Positions 41,705 through 53,400 of a stretch of 64,000 bases of DNA are shown in pieces. Both the position numbers and the translations under genes were made by a program. Below the pieces are notes generated by a model that searched no databases, was not told where the DNA came from, and saw only the letters and a program-made list of their open reading frames with translations. The stretch lies in contig JAPJBO010000178.1 of NCBI GenBank assembly GCA_030068145.1, positions 62,001 through 126,000 on the forward strand, written 5' to 3'. The stretch's first letter is position 1; each line of letters starts with the position of its first letter. The stretch comes from Diplonema papillatum. Taxonomy: Eukaryota; Euglenozoa; Diplonemea; Diplonemida; Diplonemidae.

Positions 41705-44700
41705 CTGCTGTGCATGCTTGACGACGACGGCCGGGTGGGTCTGCTTGACCTGCACGAGGCAGTCGCAGACAGTTTCCTTGAGCTCGACGTTGGCGTCGTC
41801 CATGTGAAGGAGCAGAGTGCTGACCCACCCGCTGGCTTTCTCATCCGAAAACGCCTTTGCCACGGGCGCAGGCAGAGCAGCTTTGCTGAGGATCGCGAAT
41901 ACACTTTCCACTGCGTGAGCCGCTTGTATGCGCACGATGTCATTCGAGTCATCGAACCGGAGCATCAGCTCTTTCATGCCGTCTTCTGCTTCCGTCGTCA
42001 GGATGGGCAACTGCCGGGTTGTTTAGAGTGTAAGTTCGCTTAGAAACCCGGAGGTTTAAAGTCTCCGGATGATGGTTGTCGAAAACCTTTCGCGCGAGAA
42101 GCTATTGATACACGGCGGAGCCCAGCCTCAGAAGCTGGAGCTAAGGAGGGTGTGCTCGAGACACACCCGAAAAGCAGGCGGGCGACCCTCTTTCTTTTTT
42201 AACTTTAGCTTTGGCTCCGGCTTCTGAGGCAGTACACCCACCCCTCCTACTGACCTAACTTTGAAAGATGGCCACCGTCAACCGGCTCATGATCTTTGCG
42301 CGATACTACGGTCAGCATCGCAGCGGTTAGTCTCTTCAACGGCGTGGTGAAAGCGACAGACCTGTATGACGTACGGACTCATCTTCACGACGATGGCCCG
42401 CAGCTCGCTGTCGTCGGCGTCCAAGGAGTTCTTCCACGTGTCGAAAACCGACGACAGGAGCTCTCGGCCTCGTTCGGCAGCCCGCCTCTCGTCGTCGGTG
42501 TCGGCTTCCCCGTTTGCCGGCCCCCAGAGCTCGGGCGGCAGGAGCTTCTGCACGAGGAGGGCGGACAGGCAGCCGAGGGCCACTTTGCGGAACAAGTGGG
42601 CGGCCCCGCCGACGTGCCACCTGCCGTGCGGCACGATCACCACCCGGATGATGTCCTCCAGCTGCGCGAGCGCGAACGACACCCCGGTGGCGCTTACATC
42701 GAGGATGAAGTCTTGCAGCACCATCATGCACTTCAGCTGGCTCCGCACGTCGACGTCATACCGCACCTGATTATTCGTTGGAAAGCGACTGGCGATTCTC
42801 TTGCAAACACACGTCCGAAGAAATCAACTCGATTCTACCGCCACCCGGTGGCCTTTCAAATGGGGTCGAGGTGGATACATTCGAGACACGAACCGACGCT
42901 GGCAATAGCAGCAGGGGGCGGGCTGCGCGAAACCGGTCCATTGGGCCAGCCAACGATGGGGGGGGGTGTTTCCTGGTCCCCTGGAATCCGCATTTTCTGC
43001 CGAGGAAAACACTGTGCTGTAACGGTTGGTCGGTCTGGTGCCCCTGTGTGCGGCTCCTGTTTCAGACCTCGTGGGCCTTGATCAAATCAGGCAGTGCACC
43101 TTCGTCAGCCTGTTGGGACCGGTGCCTAGAATAACGACTCTCAGAGGTCGCTTGCTTATCAGCTTTGTCCCTTGCCAGTGTTCCCAGTCGTACTAAACAG
43201 AAGCTGGTCATCGCGATGGGCACTGTATGCAACGTCGCAGAGGTACCGGTAGGGGAGAATGTATTTCCAGAGCAATTATTCGTGACAGAACTCTCTTGGG
43301 TCCGTGTGGGTCCGCGCCTGGTGCTTCTACAACAGAAGAAGAAGAAGGAGAAAAAGGCCGTTCCTGCTCCAGGAACGTGACGGTCAACCACAGCTTGCAA
43401 AGCTTGAGTCGGAGGCAGCACAGTGCCACAACCCCGTCCGCTTTGCCCTGTGGCTGACCGTCTCGACGAGCTTGTGTGCAGCGCAAGCGCCAAGCCCCAA
43501 GGTGCTCCACGCCTTGATGCTTTAGTTTGGGAAATCGGTAGCCACTTGAACCGTAGGCCCGTGGCTCTCTCCAGTACCGCCGAACACGTGAAGCTTGGCT
43601 CCCGTGTAGCACGCTTTCCCTGGTACCTTATACAACAGAAAAAAGAGTAGAGCAATGCATACGTTGCGCAGGTGCGCGACGAAGACGCGGACGATGCTCT
43701 CAGTGTGACGGCGAAGCATCGGGCCGCCATGAGCCAAGAGTTTGCTGAGGACGGAGAGAGGCACGTTGTTGATGTCCGAGATGGCGCGCGCGAAATGGCG
43801 GACGTACAGTCCCTTGGGGTCCTGCGTCAGGTCAGCTGACATCTTGTCCAGCACCTCTTCCGAGCGGGCGATCACACGCACGTCCACACACGTCTGGATC
43901 TCCAACAGCGTGAAGAAAATGTAGAAGTCGAGTGGCGCGTTGACCTTGTCTTTTGCTTCCTCCGTAGGGGGTTCCAGCGACTCGTACGGCTTCACATGCT
44001 CGAACTTCAGCAGCAGATTCTGGTTTACGTTTCGCCGGTACAGGAATGAAGGCGCCCACAACAACGCACAGACAAACACAAACCCACACTAAGTTGGAGG
44101 GGTAAAGCGAAAAGCGACAAAACGCATCCCGCGCCCCCGCCGGTTGCCCCGTTTTCTGTGTACTCTTTTCCCGAGTCTATTCGTCCTATCTCTGACGGGC
44201 GTTTATCTGACCACGTTTTCCTGTCCTCGTCTTCTGCTCGTGAATTAGAGAAACCTTCATTTTCCCCCTTGCCGTTAATCAGAAGGCTTCCGGCGTAAGG
44301 GTCTTGCACGGGCAAAACGAACGGATCTCCCTTCTTGCAGTAGTGTCGCATTGGTCTGCAGGAAAGGATAAGTAGAAGTTGTCGTGGGCATACGTGCAAG
44401 ACCATGATGAGGTCAAGGAGGGCAAGCAGCTGTTCCGGCGCTTCGGTATCTGCTATGTCCGCAGACGTGACGGCTTGCGTGATGATCAGCGCCTGGTCCG
44501 CGGTGAGAACAACAGTTCCGAGGAGGAGATACTTGAAGGCGATCAGGATGTTGACGCGCGTTGTGTTCGCCGTCGTCGAAAACACTGTCAGAGTCCGCTT
44601 TCGTAACTCTCGGTGCTCAAGCTGCGCGAGGGTTTGTGTGTGAGAGGGTATCAAAATTCATCGCCAAGAATGGGGGTAAAATGCTCTGTAGGGCAAGCTC

Positions 44701-47235
44701 GAGGTTAGACACAAAGAACAGTATGTACTCAACATCGCATCGTTCTACACTTTTCTTCGGTTCTTTAAGCCGCGGAGCGGACAGCGTGGAAGCTGAGAGG
44801 CGTAGTCAACTATTCCCTGCAGGATTCGCACACTTTCGAGAAAGAAAAGCACACGTCGTCAGGATTCTGCTGGTGGTCCTTGACGGACATTTCGCCCTCG
44901 GTGTTGCGCGAGAGGATGAGCGGGATGTAGTTGTCCGGCGTGTGGAACTTGCCGATGACTTGCAGGCAGAAGAAGGCCTCCCTGCGCACGTCGGCGTCGT
45001 CGTCGCGCAGGACCTTGTACAGCGCGTCGAGGATCTCTTGCAGGAACTGGAGCGCGTTGCTCTCGACGAACCACAGCATCACGATCAGCGTGCGGATGGC
45101 TGCCATGCGCCGGTTCACGGTCGAGTTGGGAATCGCCCATTCCAAGGCGACGATGTCGGACAGCAGGTTCGGGATGACGGTCCTGCAGCACTCAGCGACC
45201 ACGGAACGAGCCCCAATGGGCGGCCGGTCGGTGAAGGTGGTCCCGGGCAGTTTCGAGGGCAACTCGAAGGTCATGTCCGGGTAGGTGTCGTCGCCGTACC
45301 ACTTGATGTCCTTCAGCGTCACGCGCCGGGAGTCGAGGTCGATGCGGTTGTCCTCGTTGTCCATCTCGAAGAACGCGGCGAGGCCCAGCAGGATCTGCCT
45401 CGCCTTCTCGCGCACCGACGCGATCTCGTCCGTCATCGCCAGCAGGACGAGAGGCACGAAGTGTCGGTGCATCTCCGTCCGCTCCGTTATCTCCATCGTC
45501 CAGTCCTGCGCGATTGTTTTTCTAAACGGCACAACGTTACTGTTACTGGTGGCTTTTCGAACTTCTTCGGTCGCCGGTTTTTTTAAGCCACCGGCTGACC
45601 GTCCAGGTTTGGGGCGGCATTGCACAACCGTGCCGACGTTTCGTTCCTACGCGACCCCAGGGCTAAACCCGGATTTCCCTGCGTTTCGCGTGGGCTACAG
45701 CACAGCTCCTCCTCCGAGAATTGGAATACTGTTGCGATCGTGGGGAGTCACCGGCATGCCGATGTACCACACTAAACGAGAATTGGGACCGTGTTGCGCT
45801 AACAGTAATAAAAGACGTCATTGGCGCATGCTGATGAGAATCACACTGCACCGGCCTTTCGCTACGTGACTCCGGAAGGGTCACTCTTGGCGCGCTTGAT
45901 CGGGACAAGCTGCATCGCTACGTGACTCCGGAAGGGTCACTCTTGGCGCGCTTGATCGGGCTGCAAAGGCAACCTCTTGAAACCCACCAATGCCTTCCAT
46001 TCTAATCGATCGAGTAAGATCGTGCCAGATCATTTTGAATATGAGAGTGACAGACGAGTGCTTGCGCCATCTCTCCGGGGTCCGGCTTTCGATGCGCGGG
46101 GCTTCTGCTACTCCTTTCATGTCTGGTTAACCCTTTTTCTTTTCAGTAATAAATTCATGTTTGTGCATTCTCCAGCCCCGCGAGCATACCGATATGACTT
46201 CGAGCGTCGACTGTCTGACAGATTCGGAACGATCGCACACGAGCGCTTTTATGAAGGATCGCTGTGTGTATAGGTAGTTGTTGCACACGCACAATGAATA
46301 CGTGCAACATGCACAATGATCTGTGGCATGCAGAATACGGAGAGTACCTGAGCAACACTCTCGACCACCTGCCCGCCTGCCGCGCGCCGTATGGTTGGAG
46401 TAAAGGTGAACCCAGAAAGCTGCCGGTCTTGCTGCTGACCACACTCAAGGGGTGCACACAACTTTATTTTCCTGCACCAAAAGAATACTTGGTTTAATGT
46501 ACACTCTCTTTGTGCCTATTCCGATCTATGCACTTGGGCAGGCGCATGAGGAGAGGGTTCCAAAAGGCGTACCGTCGTCAAGGTGTCGTTCGGCTCGTCT
46601 CGGTAGTCGTAGATGATGTCCAGGGCGCCGTTGCAGATGAGGTTCCCGAAGGCTTCGATGCACGCTTTGCGCACCTTCCACTGCTTGACGCGGAGGTTGG
46701 GTTTGACGGCTTTGGCCAAGTCGAGTGCGACCGCCTTCGTCTTCTCCCGGCACGCCGTGCACAGGAGACGGATGCAGCGGCACGATTCCAGCTTCATGTC
46801 CGGATCGCCGTCTTTGATACACGCCTTGATGACCGCCGCGAAGTAGTCGAGAAACCCCCTTGGGAAGATGTCGTGGGGGAAGGTCTCGAGGCACGTGCAC
46901 AGCAGCTTCATGGCTTCCAGCCGGACAGGCTCGGCTTGCTCCGCTGCCGGCTCGCTTGCGAGTCTCGCGACCACGACCGGTAGGACCCATTCCATGCACT
47001 CGTACGGCTGGTGGGACACCATCTCCCTCACCAGTTGGACGGCCTTCTCCCTGTGCCGGTCGCGCTTGTCGTCGAACATCTTCAGGAGCGGCTTCATCAG
47101 CTCGTTCGCGTACACCTTCTGCGCGTCGGGAGTCGACAGGCCCGTGTAGTACTGCTCGACCCGCTGCAGCGCCTTCCACCGCGTGTCGATGCGGGGGTCT
47201 TGGAGGCAGTTGACATCGTGCCGGACGCTCTCCAT
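41705..47235 (-). CDS. DNAAF5: DNAAF5/HEATR2-like dynein arm assembly factor, six exons seen
   Basis: Exons: 47235-46573, 45505-44855, 44621-44394, 44019-43663, 42766-42362 and 42010-41705. All introns are GT-AG and all five lie in phase 0. Together they give 870 residues, close to the 855 of human HEATR2. The protein is a HEAT-repeat solenoid throughout. Matching landmarks are ESCRCI.LLC and KQWKVRKACIEAFGNLI near residue 180-210 (human 'ESCSCAAAL' and 'HQHWKVRVAAIEATGAVI'), FVPLVLLAMTDE..SVREKA, and near the end MLRFDDSNDIVRIQAAHAV with LLLHMDDANVELKETV. DNAAF5 acts in the cytoplasm in preassembly of axonemal dynein arms. ATG 47235 (MESVRHDVNCLQDPR) was chosen because upstream sequence is minisatellite. 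Exon 6 ends at a donor (GTGTGC), so a short last exon is missing; a repeat-A element sits immediately inside that intron. Confidence 0.85.
45650..45785 (+). repeat. Repeat family A copy (variant)
   Basis: GGCTAAACCCGGATTTCCC, GCGTTTCGCGTGGGCTACAG, then a distinct 3' half (GAATTGGAATACTGTTGCGA) shared with 49755-49800. It lies in the first DNAAF5 intron. Confidence 0.6.
45860..45960. repeat. 45-bp perfect repeat, period 56
   Basis: CGCTACGTGACTCCGGAAGG and the following 25 bases occur twice without change. A related CGCTACGTGACTCC occurs in reverse at about 38702-38715. It lies inside the first DNAAF5 intron. Confidence 0.85.
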
Positions 47236-47282
47236 AATTGTTGTTCGGGGGGCTTCCCCCTGCCCCGCCCTCGCTGTATTGT

Positions 47283-48650
47283 AGTGCATGGGGGTACCGT
47301 GGGGTGGCATGGGGTGCATTGTAAGGTCCCGTGGCATGGGATGCATTGCGGGGTACATGGCATGGGGTGCATTGTGCATGGGGTGCATTGTGAGGTACCG
47401 TGGGGTGCATGCGGGGTAGTGCATTGTAAGGTACCGTGGCATGGGGTGCATTGTGCATGGGGTGCATTGCGGGGTACATGGCATGCATTCTGCATGGGGT
47501 GCATTGTGGGGTACCATGGGGTGCATTCGGGGTAGTGCTTTGTATGGTACCGTGGCATGGGGTGCATTGTGGGGTACATGGCATGTGGTGCATGGGGCAC
47601 TGGGGTGCATTGCTGGGTAGTGCATTGTAAGGTACCCTGGCATGGGGTGCATTGTGGGTACATGGCATGTGGTGCATGGGGCACTGGGGTGCATTGCTGG
47701 GTAGTGCATTGTAAGGTACCGTGGCATCATGGGGTGCATTGCGGGGTACATGGCATGGGGTGCATTGTGCATGGGGTGCATTGTGCATGGGGTGCATTGT
47801 GGGGTACCGTGGGGTGCATGCGGGGTAGTGCTTTGTAAGGTATCGTGGCATGGGGTGCATTGCGGGGTACATGGCATGGGGTGCATTGTGGGTACATGGC
47901 ATGGGGTGCATGGGGCACTGGGGTGCTTTGCTGGGTAGTGCATTGTAAGGTACCCTGGCATGGGGTGCATTGTGCATGGGGTGCATTGTGGGGTACCGTG
48001 GGGTGCATGCGGGGTAGTGCTTTGTAAGGTATCGTGGCATGGGGTGCATTGTGGGTACATGGCATGGGGTGCATGGGGCACTGGGGTGCATTGCTGGGTA
48101 GTGCATTGTAAGGTACCCTGGCATGGGGTGCATTGTGCATGGGGTGCATTGCGGGGTACATGGCATGGGGTGCATTGTGCATGGGGTGCATTGTGGGGTA
48201 CCGTGGGGTGCATGCGGGGTAGTGCTTTGTAAGGTATCGTGGCATGGGGTGCATTGCGGGGTACATGGCATGGGGTGCATGGGGCACTGGGGTGCATTGC
48301 TGGGTAGTGCATTGTAAGGTACCCTGGCATGGGGTGCATTGCGGGGTACATAGCATGGGGTGCATGGCATGTGGTGCATGGGGCACTGGGGTGCATTGCT
48401 GGGTAGTGCATTGTAAGGTACCCTGGCATGGGGTGCATTGTGGGTACATGGCATGTGGTGACTGGGGTGCATTGCTGGGTAGTGCGTTGTAAGTACCCTG
48501 GCATGGAGTGCATTGTGGGGTACACAGCATGGGTGGCATGGGGTGCATTGTACCGTGGCATGGGGTGCATTGTACCGTGGCATGGGGTGCATTACGGGGG
48601 AGTGCATTGTGAGGGGGTACCGTGGCATGGGATGCATTACGGGACTGCCA
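47283..48650. repeat. Complex minisatellite, about 1.37 kb, upstream of DNAAF5
   Basis: Built from variants of GGCATGGGGTGCATTG, GGGGTACATGGCATG and GTAGTGCATTGTAAGGTACC in a higher-order pattern: blocks with CCGTGGGGTGCATGCGGGG and blocks with GGGCACTGGGGTGCATTGCT alternate. It lacks stops in more than one minus frame, so very long artefactual ORFs arise, one running in frame into DNAAF5. The array ends only about 50 bp before the DNAAF5 ATG, so it must include or displace its upstream signals. Confidence 0.95.
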
Positions 48651-48954
48651 CCTTGACTGCGAAGAATGAACAAAGGAACGACGAAGAGGCCAAACTAACT
48701 ACCCAAAGCTTTTACAACCGGACGCAAACAAATCTAAAACCTTTTTTTGTGCTTTTTTCGTGTTTCCGACGAACACCCGTTTTTCCCCCGTTTTTTTTTG
48801 AAAATCCGAGAAGGAGAGGCTTTCCGTCTTTTCGCCCCAAGAGGAGCCCATGCTTTCTTTTCTCGCTTTCGTTGCGGCCCCCTGCTAACGCAAGACAAGC
48901 GAGTGTACGTGAGGCGTCCAGCGTGGGGGGAGACGCCCAAGCGCTCTGGAAATA

Positions 48955-49060
48955 CTCGAGTGGCCGCCCGGCGCTGCTCTTTGTGAAGGCTTGCCCTAAA
49001 CTCGCCTGGCCCAGATTCACCTGGATGCACCTGTGTTTCGTGCGGGCTGCAGCACATTTC
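48955..49060 (+). repeat. Repeat family A fragment
   Basis: Shows CCAGATTCACCTGGATGCACC and TGTGTTTCGTGCGGGCTGCA followed by GCACATTTCGTTTCAGCC. Immediately followed by inverted repeat B. Confidence 0.55.
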
Positions 49061-49080
49061 GTTTCAGCCACATGCAATGC

Positions 49081-49231
49081 GTGAGGAAACTGAACCGCCC
49101 AAGTAGGACCTTCTGATGATGATCATTTGAAAATTTGCCACCTGCAACCACGTCCAGGATTTGGGCTCAGGAAGGGTAGTGGTCAACGAAAACTCTAGTT
49201 TCCTTTTCTACTTTCTCCTACTCTCGCGGTG
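49081..49231 (-). repeat. Dispersed repeat family B (inverted copy)
   Basis: Reverse complement of 7206-7327 with an extra 30-bp internal segment; begins GTCACCGCGAGAGTAGGAGA on the minus strand. Confidence 0.75.
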
Positions 49232-49466
49232 ACAGACGGCCTCCTCGGGTATTTCCTACAAAGGGTGCTTATACAACAAAACAACAAGACGAACAACACT
49301 ACATGCGGTGGTTGTTCCCAGTAGCACTTCTCACACTATCACCCCGTACTACAACGACGGGAGGGGGTCACGAAGTCTCACTTGGGGAGTAAAAAAGAAA
49401 GCGGCGCCTGCACCACCATTTGTTGCTGTATCCATGGTGAAGACGCCCGAGCGCGTGACATAAATG

Positions 49467-49620
49467 ACAAGAGCGAGAGAGAGGAGAGAGAGAGCGAGAG
49501 AGACGAGTTAGAGTGCAGGGACCATCTCTCCGGGGAGGGAGTTTCCGGTCTCCTCACTTCTCGTACTGCTACGGCGGGCGTGGGTCGTTTCGGAGGCAGG
49601 TCGCGGCTCTGGCACAGTGG
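49467..49620 (-). mobile_element. LINE 3'-end fragment with GA/TC tail
   Basis: GAGTTAGAGTGCAGGGACCA, ATCTCTCCG, a degenerate middle and CTACGGCGGGCG match 17668-17750 of the full-length LINE, with the same adjoining GA run. Upstream LINE sequence is absent, as in a 5'-truncated insertion. Confidence 0.75.
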
Positions 49621-49654
49621 ATGACGGTGCCGGAGTTAGGCATCACTAAAAAGT

Positions 49655-49915
49655 ACTCGAAGGGCTGCCTTGTGCTCATTTCGACGGTTTTCGACGGTTT
49701 TGTTGACGCTTACGCCTGCCACTTAACCCAGATTTTTGTGTTCCGTGTGGGCTACAGCACATTTTTACCTCGTTTTAGATTGGAGTATTGTTGCGATAAC
49801 GACGGGAGTCATCAGCATGCTGATGAGTACCACACTATGCAGCCTCCGAGATTTCGCCACCGGCAGCCTCCTCAAGTATTTCCTACAAAGCAGGTGCTTG
49901 CACAAAAATGAAAAG
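49655..49915 (+). repeat. Repeat family A copy (long variant)
   Basis: GGGCTGCCTTGTGCTCATTT, GTTGACGCTTACGCC, CCGTGTGGGCTACAGCACAT, an inserted GGAGTATTGTTGCGATAACG segment, then GGCAGCCTCCTCAAGTATTT and TACAAAGCAGGTGCTT. Confidence 0.75.
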
Positions 49916-50451
49916 TCAGATTTCTGAAAGTGTGCACGCGCTTCCGCCGGGAATGAAAGGCGCACTCCCCTGCCTTCCGCCGCTGCGTCGGGCATGCGGA
50001 CTTCCGAATCCAGGGGTCCGAGCACGCGGGCTCGCCTTCTTTTCCTTTCGTTCGTTGTTTGTGCTGAGCTTAATTCTTGTGCCTCCGGACTGTGAGTACA
50101 AACGTGGGCAGGGGTATCGTGTCCAATCGACGCAATAGGAAATCGCAGCAACCAGAATTCATTGCAGTACGCCTAACGGAAAAACGCAGCCAGGCAATGT
50201 TGTTTACGCGCAAGAAGCTTTCGTTGGCGCACTCATAGATTGTAGGGAGGCCCGTGGGATCTATTTCTCGAAGCGAGAGAGAGGAGAGAGAGAGGGTGGT
50301 GCGCGAATGTGCGTGTGAAAAAGAAAGAGAGTGAGAGAGAGTGAGAGCTTGTCTAATACAATACTGACGGCTATTCATCGCCGCCGCTTCCCTTTTTTGA
50401 TGTGCGTTGCACGCTTCCATATTCCGCAGCAGCACACACAACTCATTTACT

Positions 50452-53400
50452 TCACGTTTCGGATGCCTTCGAGCTGCGCGTGTCTTCATCGTCGATGTCT
50501 CGCAAGAGCTGCATCAGGTCTGTCGTCTGGTCTCCTTGTGCCAATGCTGAGAGTTTTACGTTGGACGTGGCCGCTCGGAGTTTGACGTGCGCGAAGGACA
50601 ATTCTCGCTTGACCCGCTCGAGTTCGGACGACTTGTCCGTAAGCTGCTTGCCGAGGGCGGTGATCTGGAAGTGCTGCTCCTCGTACCGCTGCTCTGCCAT
50701 CACCAGCAGCGACGTCTGCTTCTGCAGCTCGTCCGCGACGCCGCGCCCGTCGGCCTCGCTGTCTCCGAGCCGCCGCTTCAGCGCCGCGACCTCTTCGCCC
50801 GCGGCCTGCAGCCTCTGCTCGTGCGACTGCTGCTGCGTCTTCGACGCGAAGCAGTCGTCGCGCGTGTCGTCCAGCTCCGTCTCGGTCTCCCGCAGTTTCT
50901 CGCGGACCTCCTTCAACTGCCGCACCGCGTCATCCCGCTCCTTCTCGAGCTGCTCGTTCAAGGCCGCCACCTGCACGGCCTCGGTCAGTCGTTCGGACAA
51001 CACCGCCACGGTGCCGGTCACCTGCTCCTCCTGCCTGTCGAGTCTTTCTTGCAGCGCGCGGGTCTCCCGCTTTGCGGCGTGCTCCGCCTTCTTCGCGTCG
51101 CCCGCCTCTTTTTGGGCCTGCTGCATCTCGTCTTCGCTTTGCTCGAGCTCGCTGACGAGCTTCGCCTGCCGCTGGGTGACCTCCTCCAGCTCGAGGCGGA
51201 CGGCCGCCAGCTCCTGCTCCGACGCCCCGGCTGTGCTTTTGAGGCCGGCCAGCGCCGCTTGGGTGTCCGACAGCGCGGCGGTGAGCCGGTCGTTCTCCTG
51301 CTGCAGCGCCTCGCACTCCGCCGCGTGGGCTTCGCCCTGCCGCTCGGCGGCGGCGGCGAGGTCTGTCAGGTCGCCCTGGCGCGCTTCGTTGGCGGCGGCA
51401 GCTTCCTCCGCGCGGATCAGCCGCTCCTCCAGGTCGACGCACCGCAGCCGCTGCACGCCGAGCTCGTCGTCCGCGGCGGCGGAGTGGCCCTCGAGCAGGT
51501 CGAGCCTCCTCTTCAGCTCGCCGGCGGCCTCCGCGAAGGCGTCGCGCTCCGCCGCGACGCCCTCCTTCTCGCCGAGGTCCGCCCGCATCACGATGACCTC
51601 CGTTTCCAGCCGCGAGCGCTCCTCTTCCAACGCGCGGACGTGCCCTGAGAGGAAATAGGGATTGTTCGCCGGACAGAAACCCAGGAGGAGGGTGTTGGGG
51701 GACTTTGCGGCACGAATGTCTGCGCGCTGAGCATTAAGTATCCCTTTCGAAAGATCGCGAAAGACTTGTTCGTAGTCCTCCTTTGATAGTATTCTCTTTT
51801 TAGTAGTAATAACAAACGCGTTTGTTACCATCATAAAAACGAGAAGAGTCCAAGACGTTCCGTGAGAAAGTCGACCCCACGAGGGACTCGCCCGAACATC
51901 TCCGTTTGTAGTTCACATTGCCTCTCATGATGTTTGTGGTGGGGGAAAGTCTTAGTTTAACGTTCAGGCATGACACTCTCATGCATGTTTGTTGCTACCG
52001 CCAAGGCTGCTTCGAAAACAAGAGGGGGAAGATCTTAGTTTAATGCACAGGCAAAGAACACTGTCTCATGCATGCTTGATGCTATAATCATGATGCTGTA
52101 TAGAAAAGGGGCGCAAGAAGAGAAAAGGGGGAGTGCACGGCTTCCAAAGTGGGAAGCCTTGAGGGACTAGGTGGTGGGGGTGACAGACAAATTCTCTACC
52201 TGAAAGCGTCTCCGCTTCGGCGTCCCTTGCTTCGAGGTCTGCGCGGGTGGCGTTCAATTCGGCGCTGACGCGCTTCAGCTCGTTTCTCGCTGCGTCGAGC
52301 TCGGCCTGGACGGCGGCCGTGCGGCCGTCGGCGTCGCGGAGCAGGTCTTCGAACTTCTCGAGCTTCGCGTGGATGATGTCGCGGTTCTCTTCGACGGCAG
52401 CCGCCTTGAGCCGACCGTCCTTGAGCTCGCAGATGGTCGCTTCGGCGGTTTGAAGCTCGGATTCGAGGCGGGCGATCATGTCGGTCTCGGCCTGAAGCCT
52501 CTGCACGGCTTCGGTCGTCCTCCTTTTCGACTCCTCAACTTCGAGCGCCAAGTGCTGGCAGCGGGTCTTCCACTGGTGATAGTCCCGCTCCGCTTCGGAG
52601 ATGCCCTTTTGGTACTCGTCCTTCGCCTTCGCGGCCGACGCCTCGAGGTGCTGCACCTTCGCCTCGGCGCCGGAAATCTCGGCCTTCACCCCCGCCAGCT
52701 TGCCTTCGGCTGCCGCGAGCGCCTCTCGGGCGGCTTGCGCCTCTTTTTCTACCGATTTCGCCTTGCTTTGCTCGACGAGCACTTCGGCTTCCGCGGCCTG
52801 CAGAAGCCGTTCCGTGTCGGTGAGTTGCTCTTCGAGGGAGGCCTGCAGGCGGAGCCTGGAGCGGACTTCGTGCTGCAAGCGGTTGTCGGCTTCGACGTGC
52901 TTGGAGTTCGCCTCGAAGATGCGGGTCTCCATGTTGGCCATCTTCGCGCACGCCTTGCGGATCTGGTGCTCGAGGGCGCGCTTGTCGGCGGCGAGCGCCG
53001 CCGCGCGGTTCTGCGAGTGCTCGTGCGCCGCGGCGGCGTCGCCGTTCGCCTTCAGCACGGCCTCCAGCCGCACGGTCTCCTCGGCGAGCTGCCGCTCCAG
53101 CGCGGTGTACGCCGCTACGGGCACGAAGTCTCCCTCCCCCCCGGCTGGCTGCGTGGCAGGCGACCCCGGGGATGCCGGCGACCCGGCAGCCTTCGACCGC
53201 CGGCGCAGCTGCTGCTGCTGCGATAGCTGCTGCAGGACCTCCTTCGGCGTATTCGACGCCTTCCGCTGCGCGCAGCCGGGGCACGCGAACGGCGCGGTGT
53301 TGACGCCGACCGAGCGCTGGAGTCCGGGGGGAGACGGCGAGCGGGCTTCGAACGCGCCCTTCGCCCGTGAAAGCGAGGGGAGGGGCTGCTCGTGGACTTC

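Larger units (their letters stand above)
47236..50451. other. Spacer between DNAAF5 and the coiled-coil gene
   Basis: Dominated by the minisatellite at 47283-48650, then repeat A, repeat B and LINE-derived fragments up to about 49915, and GA-rich simple sequence at 50270-50350. No gene. Confidence 0.6.

Noticed and set aside
47283..48650. Regularly spaced repeats that could suggest a CRISPR array
   Set aside because: No unique spacers between conserved repeats, and eukaryotic context; it is a minisatellite.
46516..48673. Two minus-strand ORFs of 684 and 715 aa made of MHPMP/CTPCH-type repeats, one fused to DNAAF5
   Set aside because: They arise because the minisatellite lacks stop codons in several frames; composition is that of the repeat. 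Only the part from MESVRHD onward is like a protein.
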